This document shows, one piece after another, positions 59,350 through 64,000 of a DNA stretch of 64,000 nucleotides. Numbering within the stretch: position 1 is the first letter of the stretch; every line of letters begins with the position of its first letter. The translations under genes were made by a program, and so were the position numbers. Origin of the DNA: Mesorhizobium erdmanii USDA 3471. Lineage in GTDB: Bacteria > Pseudomonadota > Alphaproteobacteria > Rhizobiales > Rhizobiaceae. The stretch covers positions 89,182 through 153,181 of the forward strand of contig NZ_AXAE01000022.1 of NCBI RefSeq assembly GCF_000472705.1. Direction: 5' to 3'. The notes under the pieces are model-generated. The model was not told the DNA's origin. It worked only from the letters and a program-made list of their open reading frames with translations, and did no database searches.

Positions 59350-61437
59350 ATGACGGGCGAAACGGCAAGCAAGGATATGCAGGGGCTCAGGCAAGGCGCG
59401 GCGATGGCGGCCGTGCGCGTCGTTCGCCGGCTACGCGAGGCCGGCGACTGGCAGCGCGAGATGGAGGGCATACTGGAAACGCTATGCCGCGCCATCGAAT
59501 GCCAGCGCGGTATCCTGTTTCGTTTGCGCGAACTGCCCGGCCAGGGTTTTGCCCAGTCGGTCGCGGCCTACTGGATTGATCCTGACTTCGGCGGCGAACT
59601 GGCCTCGCCGACCGTCATCATGCAGTCGATCGTCAATTCGGATCCCCTGCTGGAGCGCGTGGCCGAGGACGAGCGGCAAGGCAAGATCTTTGCCGGACAT
59701 ACGCGCAATCTCGAAGGGTTCCTGAGAACCGATTTCGAAAAGCAGAACATCAAGTCGTTCCTGTCGGTGTCGGTCTTCGCGCATGGCCATCTGTGGGGCA
59801 CGCTCGCCGTCAACGATTGCGTCGACGAACGCGAATGGACCGACGAGGAAGAGGCGACGCTGCACATCATCGCGCTCGCCATCGGCGACGCCATCGAACA
59901 CTCGCCCTCCGACGCCCATGCCAGCGAAGTGATCCGCCGCACCATGTTGCAGGCCTCGCTCGACGCCATCATCGTTATCGACGAGGCCGGATCGATCATC
60001 GAATTCAATCCTGCCGCCGAAAAGATGTTCGGCTTCCAGCGTGGCGACATTCTCGGCAAGGACCTGCTCGACACCGTCGTGCCGGAATACTACCGCAAGG
60101 GTTATTCCTCGGGCGCCGACTACATGTCGGGCCGTGGCGCGCCGATGGTCGGCCAGCGGCTCGAGACCGTGACGCAGAATGCCGCCGGCGAGGTGTTTCC
60201 GATCGAGCTGACGGCGACCGAGATGCGGGTCGCCGACCGTCGCCTGATCTTCGGCTCAATCCGTGACCTGCGCGACCGGCTGCGCGCCGAGGAAGAGATC
60301 AACCGGCAGCGTGAGAAGCTGCACCAGAACGAGAAGATGGCGGCGATGGGCTCGTTGCTTGCCGGCGTCTCGCATGAGCTGAACAACCCGCTGGCTGTTG
60401 TGGTCGCGCAATCGACCTTGTTGCACGAATTCGCCACCGACCCGCAGACCAAGGTCCGCGCTGAGAAGGTCCGCGCCGCCGCCGAGCGTTGCGGCCGCAT
60501 CGTCAAGAGCTTCCTGTCCATGGTCCGCCTCCATCCCGCGGCACAGGCCGAGACCGATCTCAACCAGGTGATCCGCGCCGCGCTCGAGGTGACCGCCTAT
60601 GGCGCGCGCTCGAGCGGCATTATCATCGACACCGATTTCGCGCCGGGTCCGCTGCTGGCCATGGCCGACGCCGATCATGTGACCCAGGTGGCGGCCAATT
60701 TCCTCATCAACAGCCAGCATGCACTGGCCGGCATTGCCGGCGACCGGCTGATCAAGGTGCGGACCTTCCGCGGCGATCGCGACAATCCAGGCTTCTCGGT
60801 CGAGGACAACGGGCCTGGCATTCCCGAAGCGATCCGCAACCGTATCTTCGAATCCTATTTCACCACCAAACCGGTTGGTGTGGGCACCGGCATCGGCCTG
60901 TCGATCTCGAAATCGATCATCGAACGGCACAATGGCAATGTCTGGTTCGAGGAGGTGCAGCCCAGAGGCGCGCGTTTCGTCGTCGAGTTGCCCGCCATTT
61001 CGGCCGGCATCGCCGCTGCCGGCGAAGCGCAGCCACGATCAAGCGGTCTGCGTCATGCCCTGATCATCGACGACGAGCCCGACGTCGCCGGCTCCCTGTC
61101 CGATATTCTCGAATTGATGGGCATCAAGTCGCGGATCGCGCCCGTCTGGGAATCGAACGCCGCCACCTTGAGCGGCTACATTCCGCCTGACATCGTTTTT
61201 TCGGACCTGCGCATGCCCGGCATCAGCGGCATTGCCATCTATCGCGAACTGCTCGTCGAAAGGCCCGACCTGGCGCGGCGTTTCGTGCTGGTCACCGGCG
61301 ACCTGATCGGCGCGAAAGCGGAAATCGAAGCCTTGCCGGCGCCGCAACGGCCGCAGATCCTGGAGAAGCCGTTCAGCACCCTGGATGTGCGCAGCGTGCT
61401 TTCAACCATTGCCGAACAGGCCGCGTTGAAAGCATAA
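59350..61437 (+). CDS. Hybrid sensor histidine kinase (GAF-PAS-HisKA-HATPase-receiver)
   Basis: A 695-residue soluble kinase without membrane helices. The N-terminal GAF domain spans about 25-175 (GILFRLRELPGQGFAQSVAA, LWGTLAVNDC). A PAS domain spans about 195-300 (DAIIVIDEAGSIIEFNPAAE). The HisKA His342 is in LAGVSHELNNPLAV. A HATPase domain has DNGPGIPEAI and GTGIGLSISKSII, and a C-terminal receiver has Asp619 (IVFSDLRMPG) and LEKPFS. It should sense a cytoplasmic signal and pass phosphate within itself or to the neighbouring regulator. Confidence 0.92.
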   Translation: MTGETASKDMQGLRQGAAMAAVRVVRRLREAGDWQREMEGILETLCRAIECQRGILFRLRELPGQGFAQSVAAYWIDPDFGGELASPTVIMQSIVNSDPLLERVAEDERQGKIFAGHTRNLEGFLRTDFEKQNIKSFLSVSVFAHGHLWGTLAVNDCVDEREWTDEEEATLHIIALAIGDAIEHSPSDAHASEVIRRTMLQASLDAIIVIDEAGSIIEFNPAAEKMFGFQRGDILGKDLLDTVVPEYYRKGYSSGADYMSGRGAPMVGQRLETVTQNAAGEVFPIELTATEMRVADRRLIFGSIRDLRDRLRAEEEINRQREKLHQNEKMAAMGSLLAGVSHELNNPLAVVVAQSTLLHEFATDPQTKVRAEKVRAAAERCGRIVKSFLSMVRLHPAAQAETDLNQVIRAALEVTAYGARSSGIIIDTDFAPGPLLAMADADHVTQVAANFLINSQHALAGIAGDRLIKVRTFRGDRDNPGFSVEDNGPGIPEAIRNRIFESYFTTKPVGVGTGIGLSISKSIIERHNGNVWFEEVQPRGARFVVELPAISAGIAAAGEAQPRSSGLRHALIIDDEPDVAGSLSDILELMGIKSRIAPVWESNAATLSGYIPPDIVFSDLRMPGISGIAIYRELLVERPDLARRFVLVTGDLIGAKAEIEALPAPQRPQILEKPFSTLDVRSVLSTIAEQAALKA

Positions 61438-61472
61438 AAAAGAAGCTCCCGACCGACTGCGCGGCGGGAGCT
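61435..61472 (-). terminator. Rho-independent terminator for the minus-strand secreted gene
   Basis: AGCTCCCG (61444-61451) pairs with CGGGAGCT (61465-61472). On the minus strand the stem is followed by TTCTTTTTTATG, a good T-run. It is 90 bp beyond the stop of the gene at 61560 and also touches the hybrid-kinase stop. Confidence 0.75.
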
Positions 61473-61559
61473 GAATGGAGCGCTGGAGGGAGCGCTCGGG
61501 GAGGTCAGAGCATCATTGCGAAGAGGGAACCGGTTTCGGGATGATGCTTCGACGGAAAT

Positions 61560-61970
61560 CTAAAAAATGTTCGGCGTGTTGGTCAGCGGCGCGGCATTGG
61601 CGATCATGCGAATCGCGCGGGCCTTGTGGGTACCGGACTGCTGGGCGATAGCGCGCAGGCAATCGACGCTCTCGGCACCCCAGGCCTGCCCCTTGCAGGC
61701 GAAATCGAGTGCCGACATCGGCAGGCGAGCGGTCTTGATTGTCGTCGGCGCGCCATCGACCACATTGGCCGGCGGATTTAGCGAAGCGAAGGCCGGGCCA
61801 ACCGTCGGCGTGAACGCCATGCAGCCGACGGCGCAAGCAGCCAGCGCCATGAACATTGCCATGGGGTGGTCGCTGGCGCGCTGGCGCAGGGCCAGCTTCG
61901 GGCGACGGTCAGCGCGCTCCGGAGCCTGAAGGCGGTGCTCGCTGCTGATGGTCTCGACTTTCGCATACAT
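61560..61970 (-). CDS. Hypothetical membrane-anchored or secreted protein
   Basis: A 136-residue protein with a charged 35-residue N-terminus, one hydrophobic segment (AMFMALAACAVGCMAFTPTV) and an exported domain. The domain contains FACKGQAWGAESVDCLRAIA, a Cys-Trp-Cys-Leu arrangement seen in small exported proteins of Rhizobiales. The two cysteines may form a disulphide. Function is unknown. ATG 61970 follows GGGGAAGGCA, and a terminator lies downstream, so it appears to be a real single-gene unit. Confidence 0.65.
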   Translation of the reverse strand: MYAKVETISSEHRLQAPERADRRPKLALRQRASDHPMAMFMALAACAVGCMAFTPTVGPAFASLNPPANVVDGAPTTIKTARLPMSALDFACKGQAWGAESVDCLRAIAQQSGTHKARAIRMIANAAPLTNTPNIF

Positions 61971-62464
61971 TGCCTTCCCCTTCGTTGAGTTTCTTTTTGA
62001 TGATTAAACGAAGTTAATCGCACTTTGTAACAGCACAAACGTGGCGTAGCTCTGACAATGTAACCAATTTGAAACGGGACTATCGGGCAAAATCGGGCAA
62101 AACCGGACATACCCGCTCGCAATGTTACCGAGAAAAGCGAATCTCGGACAGAATCCCGTTAGCGATCCGGTCCAGGCGCATGCCAAACGGCAGATCGGGC
62201 AAAGTGCGGCGACGCTTTTTGCCTCCGGGGATGGGTCTTGTTCTCCAACTCCGCGCTTGGCGAAATCGCGCTGAAATGGCGTTTGAGAACCCGACCTAAC
62301 ACCCGGATTCTCCGCGATTTTCTCGGGCAGCAGGGGCATCGAACTCGGCCAGAGAAGACGCAAAGACTCGGCACGGGAATTATCCAATCTTTCACAAGCC
62401 ATTGCATTTCAATGTAAAATATGATTTTATTGAATGATTATTCAACAAAAAGAAGAGACGTTTT
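61971..62464. other. 494-bp intergenic region before the Rieske oxygenase
   Basis: The region contains the promoter of the minus-strand secreted gene and, at its right end, the promoter and operator of the oxygenase. The middle has three copies of ATCGGGCAAA (62082, 62092 and 62194), two of them in tandem. A minus-strand frame (62004-62402) has no recognisable domain and is not accepted. A small RNA cannot be ruled out. Confidence 0.5.
62391..62445 (+). promoter_or_regulatory. Promoter and operator-like palindrome of the Rieske oxygenase gene
   Basis: TTCACA (62391-62396) and TAAAAT (62415-62420), 18 bp apart, form a plausible sigma-70 promoter in a sharply AT-rich stretch. Just downstream, TTGAAT-GATT-ATTCAA (62430-62445) is a perfect inverted repeat 19 bp before the start codon, where a repressor could block transcription. 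Confidence 0.6.
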
Positions 62465-63667
62465 ATGAACCCGCACCTCCGTGACGCGGCGATCCCCAAC
62501 GATTGGGACCGGCGGGGACTACCGGGCTGGAGTTATCACTCCAACGCCCTTCTCGAGCTCGAGAAGGAGTACGTCTTCCGCAACCACTGGCAGATCGCCG
62601 GCCACGTCAGCGATGTGCCGAACGCGGGCGACTATCTGACCATGGACGTGATCGGCGAGCGCGCCCTGATCGTGCGTGGCAAGGATGGTGTCGTGCGGGG
62701 CTTCAACAACATGTGCCGCCACCGCGGCAGCCGTGTCGTCGCCGACAGCCAGGGCAATTGCAAGAATGCGCTGGTGTGCCCGTTCCATGGCTGGGTCTAC
62801 AATCTCGACGGCACGCTGCGCGGCGCCGCGCGCCCGCGTTCCTTCCCCGACCTCGACAAGACCGAATTCGGCCTGATGCCGCTCGACCTCGAAATCTGGA
62901 TGGGCTTCATCTTCATCCGCTTCCGCAAGGGCGGCCCGCAACCTTCCGTCGCCGAACTGCTGAAGCCCATCGAGGCCGAGATGGCCCATTACAATGTCGC
63001 CGACATGGTGCCGTCCTGGGGCATCTGGACCCAGAAATCGCCGGTCAACTGGAAGTCGGTGCGCGACGTCGACAATGAGGGCTATCACGTCGCCATGGCG
63101 CATCCGGCGCTACAGGATCTGTATGGCGCAACCTATTTCGACGAGCCCTTCATCAACGGCGTGTCGCGCTCCTTTGCCACCTACAATCCGCATGCCGGGC
63201 GGCGCTGGAGCGTGCGCGAGTACATCAAGCTCGCACCCGATGCATCGCACCTGCCGGAGCATCTGCGCAAGGCCTGGATCTACTACGGGATTTTCCCCAA
63301 CAACGCCCTGTCGATCATGCCGGAATCGGTGCAATTCTATCAGGAGTTCCCGCTGTCGACGGGCGAGACCCTGTTGCGCGGCGCCGTCTACCGCTACCCC
63401 GACGAAACCAGGGAACAGGCCGCGGCACGCTATCTCGCCTACCGCATCGACCGCGACACCATGAACGAAGACGTGCAGTTGTCGGTGTGGTCGAACGAAT
63501 CGATGCTGTCCGAAGCTTTCGAGGGCTTCTATCTCTCCGACCTCGAATACGGCGTGCGCACCCATCACGATCATCTGCGCCAACAGATCCCGGTCCTCGG
63601 CCTGGAGACGGCACCCGAGGAAAAGGACATGTGGAACCTGAACGACGCGTTGCGGTCGAGGGGGTAG
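62465..63667 (+). CDS. Rieske non-haem iron oxygenase, alpha subunit
   Basis: A 400-residue oxygenase. The Rieske cluster ligands are Cys84/His86 (NNMCRHRGSR) and Cys105/His108 (CPFHGW). The catalytic domain has iron ligands His208 and His213 in DNEGYHVAMAHP, with Glu205 as the residue bridging the two iron centres. A bridging Glu, rather than Asp, is known for carnitine and glycine-betaine type oxygenases (CntA, GbcA). A quaternary-amine substrate is therefore likely but not proven. No reductase gene lies within the window. ATG 62465 follows AGAAGAGACG. Confidence 0.9.
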   Translation: MNPHLRDAAIPNDWDRRGLPGWSYHSNALLELEKEYVFRNHWQIAGHVSDVPNAGDYLTMDVIGERALIVRGKDGVVRGFNNMCRHRGSRVVADSQGNCKNALVCPFHGWVYNLDGTLRGAARPRSFPDLDKTEFGLMPLDLEIWMGFIFIRFRKGGPQPSVAELLKPIEAEMAHYNVADMVPSWGIWTQKSPVNWKSVRDVDNEGYHVAMAHPALQDLYGATYFDEPFINGVSRSFATYNPHAGRRWSVREYIKLAPDASHLPEHLRKAWIYYGIFPNNALSIMPESVQFYQEFPLSTGETLLRGAVYRYPDETREQAAARYLAYRIDRDTMNEDVQLSVWSNESMLSEAFEGFYLSDLEYGVRTHHDHLRQQIPVLGLETAPEEKDMWNLNDALRSRG

Positions 63668-63782
63668 GCGAGGCCGCCGAAGCTGCCAATCTCCCCCTCG
63701 AGGGCAGGGGAATCGCATATGGCGATTTTGCGCTTGAAGTTGGTGTGAGAAGGGATTCTTTGGGAAGGCAGTCCACTGAGGA
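63668..63782. repeat. Truncated palindromic repeat remnant next to an insertion sequence
   Basis: Downstream of the oxygenase stop, CAATCTCCCCCTCGAGGGCA (about 63689-63708) resembles one hairpin arm of the mosaic element found inside the E2 gene. The rest of the element is missing. At 63767-63791, GGCAGTC and GACTGCC form an inverted pair overlapping the transposase start, possibly the end of the insertion sequence. Confidence 0.45.
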
Positions 63783-64000
63783 GTGACTGCCATTTCCAGC
63801 CTTGAGAGCTATTTCGGCTCGGTTCCTGATCCGCGTGCTGCCAACGCCACGCACCGGCTCGGTGATCTGATCGTGATGATGATCGCGGCGAGCCTGTGCG
63901 GCGCGACCAATGCGACGGAGTTCTCGCTGTTCGCGCAAGAGCGCAAGCAAGCGCTGTCGCGGTTGATCAAATATGAGGAGGCACCCAGCCACGACACCTT
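63783..64000 (+). mobile_element. ISAs1-family transposase, N-terminal part (cut by window edge)
   Basis: The frame from GTG 63783 is open to the window end for 72 codons. It contains SLESYFGSVPDPRAANATHR, then LGDLIVMMIAASLCGATN, then FAQERKQALSRLIKYEE and PSHDT. This series matches the DDE_Tnp_1-associated N-terminal domain of ISAs1-type transposases. GAGGA precedes the GTG. Whether the element is complete cannot be seen. Confidence 0.85.

Noticed and set aside
62004..62402. A 132-codon minus-strand frame before the Rieske gene
   Set aside because: It covers the likely oxygenase promoter, has no ribosome site and shows no family resemblance.

Overview
The window looks like chromosomal DNA of a Mesorhizobium-like rhizobium (Alphaproteobacteria, Hyphomicrobiales). 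It is uniformly GC-rich. It carries the rhizobial chain dusB(nifR3)-ntrB-ntrC-ntrY-ntrX followed by a D-amino-acid aminotransferase, hfq, hflX and mazG. It also has a fused ispDF, several mosaic palindromic repeats of the kind found in rhizobia, and an ISAs1-type element cut by the right edge. The genus is an inference; no rRNA gene is present to confirm it.

Layout. (1) 1-7.6 kb: an operon for biuret-type urea oligomers, consisting of a BMP-family ABC importer (binding protein cut by the left edge, two permeases, a double ATPase), biuret hydrolase BiuH, a second cysteine hydrolase that is a candidate triuret hydrolase, a cupin and allophanate hydrolase AtzF. (2) 7.6-9.2 kb: a decayed stretch with an MFS transporter remnant. 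(3) 9.2-18.9 kb: an atypical ureohydrolase, aldose epimerase, Bax-inhibitor protein, an ECF sigma/anti-sigma pair, a histidine-phosphatase homologue without its nucleophile His, an aromatic aminotransferase, mazG, hflX, hfq and dat. (4) 19-26.4 kb: the nitrogen regulators ntrX, ntrY, ntrC and ntrB plus dusB. (5) 26.6-37.3 kb: ispDF, a CinA-type amidase, a COQ10-type START protein, lipA, and a 2-oxo acid dehydrogenase cluster (E1alpha, E1beta, E2, SGNH hydrolase, E3) led by a SAF-domain oxidoreductase. The E2 gene carries a palindromic repeat inserted in frame.

(6) 37.5-41.4 kb: a metallophosphodiesterase and ketone-body/polyhydroxybutyrate genes (bdhA, acetoacetate decarboxylase, patatin). 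(7) 41.8-43.4 kb: a low-affinity phosphate transporter. (8) 43.5-51 kb: a ROK repressor and a divergent operon with a sugar ABC importer, SIS-domain enzyme, PfkB kinase and ATPase. The gene content resembles fructosamine (frl) operons. (9) 51-56.2 kb: TetR and a two-gene RND efflux system. (10) 56.3-61.4 kb: an L,D-transpeptidase, small ORFs, a pseudo-receiver regulator divergent from a canonical response regulator, and a GAF-PAS hybrid kinase. (11) 61.5-64 kb: a small secreted protein, a Rieske oxygenase of the quaternary-amine type with an operator-like palindrome at its promoter, then the start of an ISAs1-family transposase.

The dominant theme is nitrogen and carbon scavenging: urea-oligomer breakdown, the Ntr regulators, a ureohydrolase, a possible fructosamine operon and a possible betaine/carnitine oxygenase. 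No tRNA, rRNA, CRISPR array or prophage was seen.
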